From the NCBI GenBank assembly GCA_903886275.1, contig CAISLN010000080.1, forward strand, positions 107,719-147,645: a stretch of 39,927 nucleotides of DNA. Direction: 5' to 3'. The stretch is from an uncultured beta proteobacterium. Lineage in GTDB: Bacteria; Pseudomonadota; Gammaproteobacteria; Burkholderiales; Burkholderiaceae_C. Below are positions 16,319-26,329 of this stretch, in pieces. The notes beneath the pieces were generated by a model. That model did no database searches, was not told the origin of the DNA, and was given only the letters and a program-made list of their open reading frames with translations. The translations under genes and the position numbers were made by a program. Position 1 is the first letter of the stretch. Every line of letters begins with the position of its first letter.

Positions 16319-16626
16319 CAGGGTGCCTTGGTACCGGCGTCGGGCGCGGTTGCGGGTAAGGCCGCAGGGTAGGGCTGCTGGTTCACGGTCAGCCCGGCCG
16401 CTGACAGCTTGGCAGCCAGGGTGGGCTTGATGCCTTTGACGCGGCGCATCAGGTCGGCCCAGTCCTTGAACGGGCCCATTTCGCGCGCCTTGAGCATGCG
16501 TGCCGTGCTGGCAGGCCCCAGGCCGCGCACGCTGTCGAGCTCGGCCTCATTGGCAGTGTTGACCTCCAATGCCCATGCCGACAAAGACAGGGCGCAGCAC
16601 AGGGCGGTTAACAGGCGTTTGAACAT
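16318..16626 (-). CDS. ComEA-like helix-hairpin-helix protein
   Basis: An exported DNA-binding protein of 102 residues. Residues 1-19 are a signal peptide (MFKRLLTALCCALSLSAWA). The mature part has two helix-hairpin-helix motifs: VNTANEAELDSVRGLGPASTARML and FKDWADLMRRVKGIKPTLAAKL. It ends in a proline- and alanine-rich tail. Such proteins (ComEA family, DUF655-like) bind double-stranded DNA in the periplasm and often serve DNA uptake, but many stand-alone copies are uncharacterised. It lies 8 bases after hldD and overlaps crcB by one base. ATG 16626 is chosen because the signal peptide begins there; a longer frame upstream lies inside hldD. Confidence 0.85.
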   Translation of the reverse strand: MFKRLLTALCCALSLSAWALEVNTANEAELDSVRGLGPASTARMLKAREMGPFKDWADLMRRVKGIKPTLAAKLSAAGLTVNQQPYPAALPATAPDAGTKAP

Positions 16627-16634
16627 GGGGCGAC

Positions 16635-17651
16635 TCAGGCCTGGGCCATCCACTGCACATAGCTCGCCACACCGGTCTGCACGTCCACAAAGGCGTGGTC
16701 GCAACCGGTGGCGCGCAGGGCGCTCAGGTCGGCCTGGGTGTAGCACTGGTACTTGCCGCGCAGGGCGTCGGGGAAGGGGATGTATTCGAGCAGGCCCTGT
16801 TGCACCATGGCGGCTAGCGACAGGGCCGTTTCGCCCTTGGACGCACGCAGGGTGTTGACCACCGAACTTGCCACATCGTTAAAGGGCTGGGCGCGACCCG
16901 AGCCGAGGTTGAAGATGCCGCTTTGCGCCGGGTGGTCAAAGAACCACAGGTTCACAGCCACCACGTCGTCGATAAACACGAAGTCGCGCATCTGGCCGCC
17001 TGGCACATAGCCGCCATATTCGCCAAACAGTTTCACCTTGCCCTCGGCCTGGAACTGGTTGAATTGGTGATAGGCCACGCTGGCCATGCGGCCCTTGTGC
17101 TGCTCATGTGGGCCGTAGACATTGAAGTAGCGAAAGCCCACCACCTGGTGGGTGCGTCCGGCCTTGGTGCGCTCGAATTGCGCACCGCATTCGCGGCGCA
17201 TGCGCTGGTCAAACAGCAGCTTGGAGTAGCCATAGACATTCAGCGGGGCCTCAAAGGCGGGGTCTTCGCGGAAGGTGTCCGAGCCGCCATAGGTGGCAGC
17301 GCTGGAGGCATACAAGAGGCGTGCGCCGCGCTTTTGGCAGGCCTGGAACAGGTTCCACGACAGGGTGTAGTTGTTGCCCATCATGAACTTGCCGTCGCTC
17401 TCCATGGTGTCGCTGCAAGCGCCCTCGTGGAACACCGCCTCGATCTGGCCGAAGTGGCCACCGGCAAAGGCGCTGTAGAAGTCATCGGCATCGACGTACT
17501 CGGAGATTTTGAGTTTGGCCAGGTTGCGAAACTTGTCGCCCTGCGTCAGGTCGTCCACCGCGATGATGTCGTCAAAGCCTCGGGCATTGAGCCCCTTGAT
17601 GATGTTGCTGCCAATAAAACCAGCGGCGCCAGTCACAACAATTCGAGTCAT
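16635..17651 (-). CDS. hldD: ADP-L-glycero-D-manno-heptose 6-epimerase
   Basis: A protein of 338 residues. It epimerises C6 of ADP-D-glycero-D-manno-heptose to the L-glycero form, the last step in making the heptose of the LPS inner core. The N-terminal NADP-binding loop is [10 protein letters not shown] (residues 7-16). The SDR catalytic pair is in YGYSKLLFD, and [20 protein letters not shown] is characteristic of HldD. A strong ribosome binding site (GGAGGAAT) sits just before ATG 17651. The kinase for an earlier step (hldE) is 31 bases upstream and LPS assembly genes precede that, so this is an LPS biosynthesis block. Confidence 0.97.
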   Translation of the reverse strand: MTRIVVTGAAGFIGSNIIKGLNARGFDDIIAVDDLTQGDKFRNLAKLKISEYVDADDFYSAFAGGHFGQIEAVFHEGACSDTMESDGKFMMGNNYTLSWNLFQACQKRGARLLYASSAATYGGSDTFREDPAFEAPLNVYGYSKLLFDQRMRRECGAQFERTKAGRTHQVVGFRYFNVYGPHEQHKGRMASVAYHQFNQFQAEGKVKLFGEYGGYVPGGQMRDFVFIDDVVAVNLWFFDHPAQSGIFNLGSGRAQPFNDVASSVVNTLRASKGETALSLAAMVQQGLLEYIPFPDALRGKYQCYTQADLSALRATGCDHAFVDVQTGVASYVQWMAQA

Positions 17652-17682
17652 ACATTCCTCCAGCTGGTTTTCACGATACGGG

Positions 17683-18612
17683 TCATACAAATAGCTCCTC
17701 ATACGACACGGTGGCCGTTCCAAACTTGCCCACCACAATGCCACCGGCACGGTTGGCCAGCGGCATGGCTTCTCTCAAAGAAAGGCCGGCACCGACCATG
17801 ACCGCCAGGGTCGCAATCACCGTGTCGCCGGCACCGGTCACATCAAACACCTCGCGCGCCTGGGCGCTGACATGCAACTCACCGTCCGCATCAAACAGGG
17901 TCATGCCTTCTTCGCTGCGGGTCAGCAGCACGGCATCCAGGTGCAGTTGCTCTCGCAGATTGTGCGCCTTGGTGCGCAGATCGGCTTCATCGCTCCAATG
18001 GCCAATCACCTGCTGCATTTCGGCACGGTTGGGCGTGATGACAGTGGCGTTTTGGTAGCGCGTGTAGTCGCTGCCCTTGGGGTCTATCAAAATCGGTTTG
18101 CCCAGTGAACGGGCGCGCTCGATCATGTCGATCACGGCGGCCAGGCCGCCCTTGCCATAGTCGGAGAACAGCACCGCATTGTGCGAGGGCAAAATGCTCT
18201 CGAAGGCGGCGGTCTGGCCAGCCAGGATTTCGTTCTTGGGCGTGTTCTCGAAGTCCAGTCGGATCAGCTGCTGCTGGCGCCCGATGACGCGCAGTTTGAC
18301 CGTGGTCTTGAGTTCGGCGTCGCGGCGGAAGTGGGTCTCTATGCCGGTTTCGGCGACCAGCGCTTCGAGGTGGTGGCTGGCTTCATCGTCGCCCACCACC
18401 GTCAGCAGGCTGGCCTGGGCGCCCAGGCTCACCGCGTTATAGGCCACGTTGGCGGCGCCCCCGGCGCGCTCTTCCTCGCGCGTCACGCGCACCACAGGAA
18501 CCGGTGCTTCCGGGCTGATGCGGTCCACCGCGCCATACCAATAACGGTCCAGCATCACATCGCCCACGACGAGCACGCGGGCCTTGGCAATTTGTTCTTT
18601 TGTTATGGTCAT
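17683..18612 (-). CDS. hldE: D-glycero-beta-D-manno-heptose-7-phosphate kinase domain protein
   Basis: A PfkB-type sugar kinase of 309 residues that phosphorylates heptose-7-phosphate at C1. Features are [29 protein letters not shown] at the start, the [15 protein letters not shown] sugar-binding loop, [19 protein letters not shown], and the catalytic anion-hole motif [14 protein letters not shown] near residue 255. Only the kinase half of E. coli HldE (RfaE) is present; the nucleotidyltransferase half is absent, so a separate hldC-type gene is expected elsewhere. The ATG overlaps the lapB stop by four bases. With hldD it supplies ADP-heptose for LPS. Confidence 0.95.
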   Translation of the reverse strand: MTITKEQIAKARVLVVGDVMLDRYWYGAVDRISPEAPVPVVRVTREEERAGGAANVAYNAVSLGAQASLLTVVGDDEASHHLEALVAETGIETHFRRDAELKTTVKLRVIGRQQQLIRLDFENTPKNEILAGQTAAFESILPSHNAVLFSDYGKGGLAAVIDMIERARSLGKPILIDPKGSDYTRYQNATVITPNRAEMQQVIGHWSDEADLRTKAHNLREQLHLDAVLLTRSEEGMTLFDADGELHVSAQAREVFDVTGAGDTVIATLAVMVGAGLSLREAMPLANRAGGIVVGKFGTATVSYEELFV

Positions 18613-19766
18613 AACTCTTCAACGCGTAGGGCGGGGTAACTGTCCCAGGCCTGGCAGCCGGGGCAATGCCAAAAATGCCTTTTGGCCTCAAAGCCGCAGG
18701 CGGCGCAGCGGTAGCGCGTGAGCGGCTTGACGGCATGGTCCAGCGCGCGCTGCACCTGGGGATGGAACTGTTCATGCTCGAGCTTCTCACCGGCAATCCA
18801 TTTGGCAGCCGCCACCAGGGAAGGCTCTTTTTCCAGATGGTGTGCATACCATTGGCGCGCGCTCAGGGCGGCGTCGCCGTTGGATGCTTCTAGCGTCACG
18901 ATGGCATCGAGCACGTCGATGGAGGGGACCTGTTCGTAGCAGGTCTTTAGCAAGGCCAGGGCCGGCCCAATCGACTGGGCGGCAATCGCCGCTGCCGCCA
19001 GCAACGGGGCAATCAGTGGGATGGCGGGCGGCGCTTGTCGCATGGCCTCGGTCAGGGTGGCTGCTGCTTGGCTGTGCTGGCCCTGCTGGCGTTGCAGGGC
19101 TGCCAAGTCCACGTGGGGCCGGGGCGTCTGCGGCGCCGTGGCAATGGCCTGTTGCAACAGGGCGCCCGCAGCATCCGTGTGTTGCGCGGCCTGCTGGGCT
19201 GCGGCCTGTTCACACAGGTAATGCGCCAGGCGACCGGCAAAACTGCCCTGTCCAGCGGCTTCCAGTTTCCTGGCCACACCGGCGGCCTGTTCCCAGTCAC
19301 GCGAGCGTTCGTAATTGGCCAGCAGGGCCAATCTGGCCTGCGCCTCAAAGCGCGTGCCCTCCAACTTGAGCAGGGCCTCTTCGGCGCGGTCTAGCAGGCC
19401 GGCCTTGAGGTAGTCCAGGGCCAGTGCGTGCTGGGCCCGGTGGCGGTCGTCGGTGACCAGGTCGCCGCGTGACAGCAGGTGCTGGTGCACGCGCACGGCG
19501 CGCTCATACTCGCCACGGCGGCGAAACAAATTGCCCAGGGCAAAGTGCAGCTCCGAGGTGTCGGGGTCGTTTTGTACGGCCTCGATAAAGGCGTCAATGG
19601 CCTGGTCCTGCTGCTCGTTGAGCAGGAAGTTGAGGCCCTTGAAATAGGCCTTTGGGGCTTGGCGGCTCTCCATGCGCAGCTGGCGGATATCCATGCGCGA
19701 GGCCAGCCAGCCCAACACAAACACCAGCGGCAATGCCAGCAGCATCAGGCTTAAATCAAATGCCAT
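18609..19766 (-). CDS. lapB: LPS assembly protein LapB
   Basis: A TPR protein of 385 residues. An N-terminal membrane anchor (about 5-22, LMLLALPLVFVLGWLAS) is followed by the LapB signature YFKGLNFLLNEQQDQAIDAFIEAV and TPR repeats to about 340. The C-terminal rubredoxin-like metal-binding domain has two CxxC pairs: CAAC, and CPGC in HCPGCQAWDSYP. LapB (YciM) adjusts LPS synthesis by promoting FtsH proteolysis of LpxC. It overlaps lapA by 11 bases upstream and hldE by 4 bases downstream, so LPS level control and heptose synthesis are translated from one message. The middle of the protein is unusually rich in Ala and Gln. Confidence 0.95.
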   Translation of the reverse strand: MAFDLSLMLLALPLVFVLGWLASRMDIRQLRMESRQAPKAYFKGLNFLLNEQQDQAIDAFIEAVQNDPDTSELHFALGNLFRRRGEYERAVRVHQHLLSRGDLVTDDRHRAQHALALDYLKAGLLDRAEEALLKLEGTRFEAQARLALLANYERSRDWEQAAGVARKLEAAGQGSFAGRLAHYLCEQAAAQQAAQHTDAAGALLQQAIATAPQTPRPHVDLAALQRQQGQHSQAAATLTEAMRQAPPAIPLIAPLLAAAAIAAQSIGPALALLKTCYEQVPSIDVLDAIVTLEASNGDAALSARQWYAHHLEKEPSLVAAAKWIAGEKLEHEQFHPQVQRALDHAVKPLTRYRCAACGFEAKRHFWHCPGCQAWDSYPALRVEEL

Positions 19767-20079
19767 GGAGATGCGCGTCGTCGTAGCCGCTGGCTACCGT
19801 TGTGGACGGCGGCGCTGCGGGCTTGCTGAGCGCTTCGGCTGGATCGGCCGCTTCGGTCATGCGGTGCTGGCGCCACCAGCGCGGCACCATGCCCATGACG
19901 CCCACCAACAGGCCTGCCGTGAAGGCACCCAGCACCACCAGCACCATGGGTGTGGTCCATTGCCGGCCGAAGAAAAAGCGCACGGTCACATCGCTCTGGT
20001 TGTTCAAAGCGAAGGCGAACAGGGTAAAAAAAATGGCCGCTTTAAGTAAGAACTTAAAGAGCCATGCGATTGGTTTCAT
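19756..20079 (-). CDS. lapA: LPS assembly protein LapA domain (DUF1049)
   Basis: A small inner-membrane protein of 107 residues with two hydrophobic helices (about 8-26 and 43-66) around the family signature FALNNQSDVTVRFFFGRQWTTPMVLVVLGAF. The C-terminal tail is charged and then proline-rich. LapA works with LapB in LPS assembly. The pair overlaps by 11 bases, and ihfB lies 28 bases upstream, which is the usual gammaproteobacterial and betaproteobacterial order (rpsA-ihfB-lapA-lapB). Confidence 0.93.
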   Translation of the reverse strand: MKPIAWLFKFLLKAAIFFTLFAFALNNQSDVTVRFFFGRQWTTPMVLVVLGAFTAGLLVGVMGMVPRWWRQHRMTEAADPAEALSKPAAPPSTTVASGYDDAHLHGI

Positions 20080-20107
20080 TCAACTCCTCGGGCTGCAGGC
20101 GATTCTA

Positions 20108-20443
20108 CTAGTCAGACGCTTGGGATTTGGGCTTTGTCACTAAGGCCAAATCCATGACGGAGGTGCGTTCGTCTACGTCTTCGCGCAGGGCCTTGCCGGG
20201 TTTGAAGTGGGGTACGCGCTTTTCGGGAATGGCCACGCTTTCGCCGCTGCGCGGATTGCGTCCGATGCGGGGAGGGCGGTGGCTGATGGAGAAGCTGCCG
20301 AAGCCGCGAATTTCGATGCGGTGTCCGCGTACCAGGGCGTCGTTCATGGCGTCCAGAATGGCCTTGACGGCGAATTCAGCGTCGCGATGGGTTAGCTGAA
20401 CAAAGCGGTTGGCCAGTTCTTCAACGAGGTCGGAGCGGGTCAT
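20108..20443 (-). CDS. ihfB: Integration host factor subunit beta
   Basis: A DNA-bending protein of 111 residues that pairs with IhfA. It begins [14 protein letters not shown], contains [26 protein letters not shown] with the intercalating-proline arm typical of IHF, and [14 protein letters not shown]. The C-terminus is about 15 residues longer than E. coli IhfB. It follows rpsA after 95 bases that contain a hairpin terminator, so its expression needs readthrough or its own promoter. lapA and lapB follow closely. Confidence 0.97.
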   Translation of the reverse strand: MTRSDLVEELANRFVQLTHRDAEFAVKAILDAMNDALVRGHRIEIRGFGSFSISHRPPRIGRNPRSGESVAIPEKRVPHFKPGKALREDVDERTSVMDLALVTKPKSQASD

Positions 20444-20464
20444 TGTGGGTTTTGGTCTTTAGAC

Positions 20465-20500
20465 AAAAAAACGACCGGCGCACAGAGGTGCAGCCGGTCG
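20465..20500 (-). terminator. Hairpin terminator between rpsA and ihfB
   Basis: On the minus strand an 8-bp GC stem (CGACCGGC 20472-20479 with GCCGGTCG 20493-20500) continues into an inner 4-bp stem (GCAC/GTGC) with an AGAG-type loop. It is followed by a run of seven T (plus-strand A at 20465-20471). It lies about 38 bases after the rpsA stop. Confidence 0.93.
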
Positions 20501-20538
20501 CTTCTTTCGTTCAGCTAAGTCAGTTCAGCAACTAGGGA

Positions 20539-22218
20539 TTAGTTGTTGTCCAATTTTGCGCGCAGCAATGCGCCCAGGCTGGTGGTACCAGCGTTTTCGC
20601 GAGCCGACTGCTGGCTCAGGGATTGCATGGCTTCGTTCTGGTCAGCCATGTCCTTGGCCTTGATGGACAACTGGATGTTGCGGGTCTTGCGATCCACATT
20701 CACCACCACAGCGGTCACTTCATCGCCTTCTTTGAGCACGTTGCGAGCGTCTTCAACGCGGTCGCGGCTGATTTCAGAGGCGCGCAGGTAGCCGATGATG
20801 TCTTCACCCAGGTCGATTTCAGCGCCCTTGGCATCCACGGTCTTGACCTTGCCGGTCACGATCTGGCCCTTGTCGTTGATCGACACAAAGGTGGTGAACG
20901 GATCGGAGTCGAGCTGCTTGATACCCAGGGAGATGCGTTCGCGGTCCACGTCCACGGCCAGCACCAGGGCTTCAACTTCTTGACCCTTCTTGTACTCGCG
21001 CACGGCCACTTCGCCGGACTCGTTCCAGGACAGGTCGGACAGGTGCACCAGGCCGTCGATACCGGCAGCCAGACCCACAAACACGCCGAAGTCGGTGATG
21101 GACTTGATGGGGCCCTTCACGCGGTCGCCGCGCTTGGTGTTCTGGGCAAATTCTTGCCAAGGGTTGGCCTTGCATTGCTTCATGCCCAGGGAGATGCGGC
21201 GCTTGTCTTCGTCGATTTCCAGAACCATGACTTCGACTTCGTCGCCCAGAGCAACGATCTTCGAGGGAGCAACGTTCTTGTTGGTCCAGTCCATTTCGGA
21301 CACGTGGACCAGGCCTTCGATTCCGGGTTCGAGTTCCACAAATGCGCCGTAATCGGCGATGTTGGTGATCTTGCCGAACATGCGCGTACCTTGGGGGTAG
21401 CGGCGATTGACGCCCATCCAAGGGTCATCACCCATTTGCTTGAGACCCAGGGAGACACGGTTTTTCTCGGTGTCAAACTTGAGAATCTTGGCGGTGATTT
21501 CCTGACCGGCTTGCACCACTTCTGACGGGTGACGGACACGGCGCCAGGCCATGTCGGTGATGTGCAGCAGGCCGTCGATACCGCCGAGGTCCACGAACGC
21601 ACCGTATTCGGTGATGTTCTTAACCACGCCTTGCACCACTGAGCCTTCTTTGAGGGTGTGCATCAGCTTGGCGCGCTCTTCGCCCATGGAGGCTTCGACC
21701 ACGGCACGGCGTGACAGCACAACGTTGTTGCGCTTGCGGTCGAGCTTGATGACCTTGAATTCCATGGTCTTGTTTTCGTACGGAGACAGATCCTTGGTAG
21801 GACGTGTGTCGACGAGCGAACCCGGCAGGAAGGCGCGGATGCCATTGACCAGAACGGTCAGGCCGCCCTTGACCTTGCCGGAGGTGGTGCCGGTAACGAA
21901 TTCGCCGGATTCCAGGGCCTTTTCGAGGCTCATCCAGGAAGCCAGACGCTTGGCCTTGTCGCGCGACAGGATGGTGTCGCCGTAGCCGTTTTCGACGGAG
22001 TCGATGGCCACGGAAACGAAGTCGCCCACTTGGACTTCGAGCTCGCCCTTGTCGCTCTTGAATTCTTCGATTGGCACGTAGGCTTCAGACTTGAGGCCGG
22101 CGTTGACAACGACGAAGCTGTGCTCGATGCGGACGACTTCAGCGGTGATAACTTCACCGGTGCGCATTTCCGAACGTTGCAATGACTCTTCAAATAGGGC
22201 TGCGAAAGATTCTGACAT
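20539..22218 (-). CDS. rpsA: 30S ribosomal protein S1
   Basis: A protein of 559 residues with six S1 RNA-binding repeats, the normal number. The N-terminus is [24 protein letters not shown] and the C-terminal domain ends in a short tail ([15 protein letters not shown]). Repeats of the form [32 protein letters not shown] are plain. S1 brings mRNAs to the 30S subunit. ATG 22218 is chosen by homology; no Shine-Dalgarno sequence precedes it (the bases before it read ACTACAACACAC). E. coli rpsA likewise lacks a good one and is autoregulated by S1 through a structured leader; a hairpin lies just upstream here. It follows the aroA-cmk fusion by 123 bases, the standard cmk-rpsA order. Confidence 0.98.
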   Translation of the reverse strand: MSESFAALFEESLQRSEMRTGEVITAEVVRIEHSFVVVNAGLKSEAYVPIEEFKSDKGELEVQVGDFVSVAIDSVENGYGDTILSRDKAKRLASWMSLEKALESGEFVTGTTSGKVKGGLTVLVNGIRAFLPGSLVDTRPTKDLSPYENKTMEFKVIKLDRKRNNVVLSRRAVVEASMGEERAKLMHTLKEGSVVQGVVKNITEYGAFVDLGGIDGLLHITDMAWRRVRHPSEVVQAGQEITAKILKFDTEKNRVSLGLKQMGDDPWMGVNRRYPQGTRMFGKITNIADYGAFVELEPGIEGLVHVSEMDWTNKNVAPSKIVALGDEVEVMVLEIDEDKRRISLGMKQCKANPWQEFAQNTKRGDRVKGPIKSITDFGVFVGLAAGIDGLVHLSDLSWNESGEVAVREYKKGQEVEALVLAVDVDRERISLGIKQLDSDPFTTFVSINDKGQIVTGKVKTVDAKGAEIDLGEDIIGYLRASEISRDRVEDARNVLKEGDEVTAVVVNVDRKTRNIQLSIKAKDMADQNEAMQSLSQQSARENAGTTSLGALLRAKLDNN

Positions 22219-22239
22219 GTGTGTTGTAGTTTGCACTAC

Positions 22240-22260
22240 GGGGTTAAGTGATCGAACCCC
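22240..22260 (-). promoter_or_regulatory. Hairpin in the rpsA leader
   Basis: On the minus strand GGGGTT and AACCCC form a 6-bp stem with a 9-base loop, 21 bases before the rpsA ATG. A second, stronger hairpin (9-bp stem, TCCG loop) covers the cmk stop codon at about 22335-22356. Neither has a T tail. Since rpsA has no Shine-Dalgarno sequence, a role in S1-type structured initiation or autoregulation is plausible. Confidence 0.45.
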
Positions 22261-22341
22261 AGGGCTGGTGCGCTGTCGCGCGAAAAGAGCTCTGGGGACC
22301 AAAATTCGCAAGGCCACAAGGCTTTGCTTCTATCCAGCTTT

Positions 22342-24348
22342 TCAGGCGGACCTGAAAGGCTGTTTGCCTTGCCACCAGTCCAACACTACTCTAACGGAGG
22401 CTTGCACCGTCAAATCCGAGTTGTCCAGGAGCTTGGCATCGTCGGCAGGCTTCAAGGGCGCAACGCTGCGGGAGGTGTCCCTTGCGTCACGCGCCTCCAG
22501 GTCTGCGCGAAGACCGTCGAGTGTAGTTGAAATTCCCTTGGCGATCAATTGCTTATAGCGGCGCTCGGCGCGACATGCCGCGCTGGCGGTGAGGAATACC
22601 TTGAGTGGAGCCTTGGGGAAAATAAGGGTGCCCATGTCGCGTCCGTCGGCGACCAAGCCGGGCAGTTTGCGAAAGCCGCGCTGAAAGTCCACCAGGGCTT
22701 CGCGCACCATGGGAAAGGCCGATACGCGCGAGGCGTCCATGCCCGCGGCTTCGGTGCGAATGGCTTCGCTCACGTCTTCGCCGCCCAGCAGGATATGGCT
22801 GCCTTCAAAGTGGATCGGCAGGGCGCGCAGCAGGTCGGCGATGGGTTGCTGATTGGCAATATCGAGAGCGAGACCGGCGCGTGTGGCGGCCAGTCCGGTG
22901 ATGCGGTAGAGCGAGCCGGAGTCCAAGAAATGGTAGCCCAGTCGATCGGCCAGTTCGGCCGCCAGTGTGCCCTTGCCGGAGGCCGTGGGGCCATCCATGC
23001 AGAGCACGGGAATGGACTCGGTGGCGGCATCGGCTACCGAAAAAAGGGTCTCAAAATAGTCCGGATAGGTCTTTGCTACACACTTTGGGTCTTCAATGCG
23101 CACCGGCAGACCGGCTGGATTGAAGGCCGCCAAAGAGAAGCACATGGCCACCCGGTGGTCGTCATAGGTGTGAATCGTCCCTGCCTTCCAGTCGCTCACA
23201 TCGGCAGGCGGGGTGACCTGAATAAAGTCTGCGCCCTCGACCACTGTGGCACCGAGCTTGCGCAACTCGGTGGCCATGGCGGCGATGCGGTCGGTTTCCT
23301 TGACGCGCCAGCTCGCAATGTTGCGCAGCGTGGTCGTGCCATTGGCATACAGCGCCATCACGGCCAGCGTCATGGCGGCGTCGGGAATGTGGTTGCAGTC
23401 CAGCTCGATGGCTTGCAGCGGCCATTTGCCGCGGCGGATGTGCAGCCAGTTGGGGCCACTTTCGATGTGCGCGCCCATTTGTGCGGCCGCGTCGATAAAG
23501 CGGATATCGCCCTGAATCGAGTCGGCGCCCACGCCTTGCACGCGGATGCCGCTTTGCCCGCCCATGCTGTTGGCAATGGCGCCCAGGGCGATGAAGTAGC
23601 TGGCACTCGACGCATCGGCCTCCACATGCAGCAGGCCCGGCGAGCGCAGCTTGCTTCCCGCTGCAATGGTGAAACGTTGCCAGCCATCGCGCCGCACCTG
23701 CACGCCAAAGCGTGCCAGCAGGTTGAGGGTGATTTCGATGTAGGGGCGCGAAATCAGCTCACCCACCACCTCGATAACCACATCTTTTTCAGAAACCAAG
23801 GGCAGCGCCATCAGCAGGGCAGTCAGGAACTGGCTAGACACATCGCCACGCACCTGGATGGGCTGGTCCAGGCGCAGGGTGGGCTTGCCAATGCGCAGAG
23901 GCGGAAAGCCTTTGTTGCCAACATAGTCAATGCTGCAGCCGAGTTGGCGCAGCGCATCGACCAGGTCGCCTATCGGACGCTCGTGCATGCGGGGTATGCC
24001 GCCGAGCTCAAAGTCGCCACCCAGCACCGCCAGGGCGGCGGTCAGGGGGCGCATGGCGGTGCCGGCGTTGCCCAAAAATAGTTGGGCCTGTTGCTCCCCC
24101 AGCTTTCCGCCCAGGCCGGTGATCTGCACTACTGCGCCGTCTTGTGTGATGGCGCAGCCCAAAGTCTTGAGCGCCACCAGCATCACGCGGGTGTCGTCGC
24201 TGTCGAGCAGGTCGTGGATGGTGGTGGTGCCTTCGCACAGCGCGGCCAGCAACAGCACGCGGTTGGAAATGCTTTTGGAGCCCGGCAGCGTGACCGTGCC
24301 AGCGGCAGCGCGCAGGGGTGGGAGATCGAGAAATTCGGTGGAAAACAT
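22342..24348 (-). CDS. aroA-cmk: Fused EPSP synthase and cytidylate kinase
   Basis: A bifunctional protein of 668 residues. Residues 1-440 are 3-phosphoshikimate 1-carboxyvinyltransferase (AroA): [52 protein letters not shown] and [13 protein letters not shown]. From about 445 the chain continues as cytidylate kinase, with P-loop [15 protein letters not shown] and [29 protein letters not shown] and the C-terminal [20 protein letters not shown]. AroA makes EPSP in the shikimate pathway; Cmk phosphorylates CMP and dCMP. The two are adjacent genes in many proteobacteria and are fused in Comamonadaceae relatives, which supports the taxonomic assignment. The start overlaps the tyrA stop by one base. 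Confidence 0.96.
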   Translation of the reverse strand: MFSTEFLDLPPLRAAAGTVTLPGSKSISNRVLLLAALCEGTTTIHDLLDSDDTRVMLVALKTLGCAITQDGAVVQITGLGGKLGEQQAQLFLGNAGTAMRPLTAALAVLGGDFELGGIPRMHERPIGDLVDALRQLGCSIDYVGNKGFPPLRIGKPTLRLDQPIQVRGDVSSQFLTALLMALPLVSEKDVVIEVVGELISRPYIEITLNLLARFGVQVRRDGWQRFTIAAGSKLRSPGLLHVEADASSASYFIALGAIANSMGGQSGIRVQGVGADSIQGDIRFIDAAAQMGAHIESGPNWLHIRRGKWPLQAIELDCNHIPDAAMTLAVMALYANGTTTLRNIASWRVKETDRIAAMATELRKLGATVVEGADFIQVTPPADVSDWKAGTIHTYDDHRVAMCFSLAAFNPAGLPVRIEDPKCVAKTYPDYFETLFSVADAATESIPVLCMDGPTASGKGTLAAELADRLGYHFLDSGSLYRITGLAATRAGLALDIANQQPIADLLRALPIHFEGSHILLGGEDVSEAIRTEAAGMDASRVSAFPMVREALVDFQRGFRKLPGLVADGRDMGTLIFPKAPLKVFLTASAACRAERRYKQLIAKGISTTLDGLRADLEARDARDTSRSVAPLKPADDAKLLDNSDLTVQASVRVVLDWWQGKQPFRSA

Positions 24349-25223
24349 CAGGCTCTGTTCTTGGAGTTCATGCTCCAGTGGGCGCGCGTCATGCTGGCCT
24401 GTTCAATCAGTCCCTCCAGCGCTTGCGCATTGTTGCTGGAAATCATCACTTCGAGGGCTTGCAGGTTGCGCTGGAAGATCTTGCTTTGGGCCAGCAGTTC
24501 TTCACGGTTGGACAGCAAGATGTCACGCCAAACCTTGGGGTCGCTGGCGGCAATGCGGGTGAAGTCCCTGAATCCGGGGCCGGCCAGGGACAGATACTCC
24601 TGTCCTTGCGGCTGGTTTGAGATGGCGTTCATCAGCGCAAAGGCAATCAGGTGCGGCAAATGGCTGACGGCCGCATAGGAGGCGTCGTGCTGCTCCGGGC
24701 TCATGGTCAGCACCTTGCAGCCCAGGCGGGTCCACAGTTCCTGCGCCTTTTGCAGTTGCGGCTCCAGCGTGCGTTCAATGGGAGTCAGGATGACTTTTTT
24801 GCCCACATACAGGTCGGCGTCGGCGTGTTCCACGCCCGAGACTTCTTTGCCCGCAATCGGGTGGGCCGGCACGAACAGGCCCACATGCTCACGCAGGGCA
24901 CGTCTGGCAGCGTCAACCACCTCGCGCTTGGTGGAGCCCACGTCCATGATCAGCATGTCGGGCGTGACCAGATGCCGGATGGATTTGAAGGTGGCTTCGG
25001 TGGCGGACACTGGAACGGCGATCAGCACAAGGTCGGCACCCGAAACAGCCAGCAGGGCAGAGGGCGCCTCCACATCGATGATGCCCAATTGGCGGGCACG
25101 TTCGGTGGTGCTGGGGGACTTGCTATAGCCCACCACGCGCTTGACCAGACCGGCCTGCTTGAGCGCCAGCGCGAAGGAGCCGCCCATCAGGCCGCATCCG
25201 ATTAGTCCCAGTTGTTCAAACAT
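24348..25223 (-). CDS. tyrA: Prephenate/cyclohexadienyl dehydrogenase
   Basis: A protein of 291 residues that oxidatively decarboxylates prephenate (or arogenate) towards tyrosine. The Rossmann loop [16 protein letters not shown] lies at residues 6-21. [32 protein letters not shown], and [23 protein letters not shown], with the catalytic histidine, follow. There is no fused chorismate mutase; that activity is on PheA next door. ATG 25223 is chosen because the fold begins there. It lies 16 bases after pheA and overlaps aroA-cmk by one base. Confidence 0.95.
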   Translation of the reverse strand: MFEQLGLIGCGLMGGSFALALKQAGLVKRVVGYSKSPSTTERARQLGIIDVEAPSALLAVSGADLVLIAVPVSATEATFKSIRHLVTPDMLIMDVGSTKREVVDAARRALREHVGLFVPAHPIAGKEVSGVEHADADLYVGKKVILTPIERTLEPQLQKAQELWTRLGCKVLTMSPEQHDASYAAVSHLPHLIAFALMNAISNQPQGQEYLSLAGPGFRDFTRIAASDPKVWRDILLSNREELLAQSKIFQRNLQALEVMISSNNAQALEGLIEQASMTRAHWSMNSKNRA

Positions 25224-25239
25224 GGCGCTCTCTGTGCGT

Positions 25240-26322
25240 TTAGTCGGCCAGCGGGTAGGTACCCAGCACCTTGTAGAAGGCACAGATGCTGCGCAGATCC
25301 TGCAATGCTGCGGCCACATGGGGCTCGGAGGGGTGGCCCTGCAGGTCGATGTAGAAGAAGTATTCCCACTGGCCGGAGCGCGCCGGGCGCGACTCAAACC
25401 GGGTCATGGAAACACCATGCAGCTTGAGCGGCACCAGCATGTCGTGCACTGCACCCGGTCGATTCGGAACAGACACCACCAGGCTGGTGCAGTCCTTGCC
25501 GGAGGCTTGGGGCGCGGGCATGACGGCGGGCAGGCAGACCATGACAAAGCGGGTGCGGTTAAAGGCCTCGTCCTGAATGGCCTGCGCGGCAATGTGCAGG
25601 CCGAACTCGGCACCGGCACGTTCGCTAGCGATGGCGGCCCACTCCGGATGCAGGGCAGCCAGACGCGCGCCTTCGGCATTGCTGGAAACTGCGCGCCGTT
25701 CTGCGTTGGGCAGGTGGGTGCTGAGCCACTGCTGGCACTGGGCCAGCGCTTGCGGATGGGCCAGCACGACCTCGACATCGTCCAGCGAGGACTGGGTGCG
25801 CAGCAGGTGGTGGCGTACCAAGAGGCTGATTTCGCCCACGATGTGCAGAGGTGAGTTGAGCAGCAGGTCGAGCGAACGGGTGACCACGCCCTCGGTGCTG
25901 TTTTCCACTGGAATGACGCCGAACTCGGCAGCACCCGAGGTGGCCGCGTGAAAGACCTCGTCAAAATTGGCGCAGGGCACATGCTGGATGCTGGAGCCGA
26001 AAAAGCGCAGCGCCGCCTCTTCGCTGTAGGTGCCCTTGGGGCCCAGATAGGCCACGCGTTGCGGTGCCTCCAAGGCGCGGCAGGCGGACATGATTTCGCG
26101 CCAAATCAGCGCCAGACTGGAGTCCTTGATCGGCCCCTGATTCGCCTTTTGCAGGCCGTGGATCACCTGGGCCTCACGTTCGGGGCGGAACACCGGCGAG
26201 CCATCACCGCGTTTGAGTTCGCCGACCTCGTTGGCCAGCGCGGCGCGGCGGTTCAGGGCGATTAGCAGCTCTTGGTCGACCGAGTCGATCAGTACGCGCA
26301 ATTCGGAAAGCGTTTTGCTCAT
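25240..26322 (-). CDS. pheA: Chorismate mutase / prephenate dehydratase (P-protein)
   Basis: A bifunctional enzyme of 360 residues for phenylalanine synthesis. Residues 1-88 are an AroQ-type chorismate mutase (LRVLIDSVDQELLIALNRRAALANEVGELK). The prephenate dehydratase domain follows (about 93-270): VAYLGPKGTYSEEAALRFFG, GVIPVENSTEGVVTRSLDLL and the catalytic Thr region NRTRFVMV. A C-terminal ACT domain (about 280-355; VSVPNRPGAVHDMLVPLKLHGVSMTRFESRP) provides feedback inhibition by phenylalanine. It starts 7 bases after the serC stop. A longer frame upstream lies inside serC and is not used. Confidence 0.97.
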   Translation of the reverse strand: MSKTLSELRVLIDSVDQELLIALNRRAALANEVGELKRGDGSPVFRPEREAQVIHGLQKANQGPIKDSSLALIWREIMSACRALEAPQRVAYLGPKGTYSEEAALRFFGSSIQHVPCANFDEVFHAATSGAAEFGVIPVENSTEGVVTRSLDLLLNSPLHIVGEISLLVRHHLLRTQSSLDDVEVVLAHPQALAQCQQWLSTHLPNAERRAVSSNAEGARLAALHPEWAAIASERAGAEFGLHIAAQAIQDEAFNRTRFVMVCLPAVMPAPQASGKDCTSLVVSVPNRPGAVHDMLVPLKLHGVSMTRFESRPARSGQWEYFFYIDLQGHPSEPHVAAALQDLRSICAFYKVLGTYPLAD

Positions 26323-26329
26323 GGGGGCT

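Noticed and set aside
15926..16746. Fluoride riboswitch before crcB
   Set aside because: The upstream DNA is the comEA-like coding region with a one-base overlap; no riboswitch structure was recognised.
22549..24081. Plus-strand open frame of 510 residues
   Set aside because: It is antisense to aroA-cmk and has no family resemblance.
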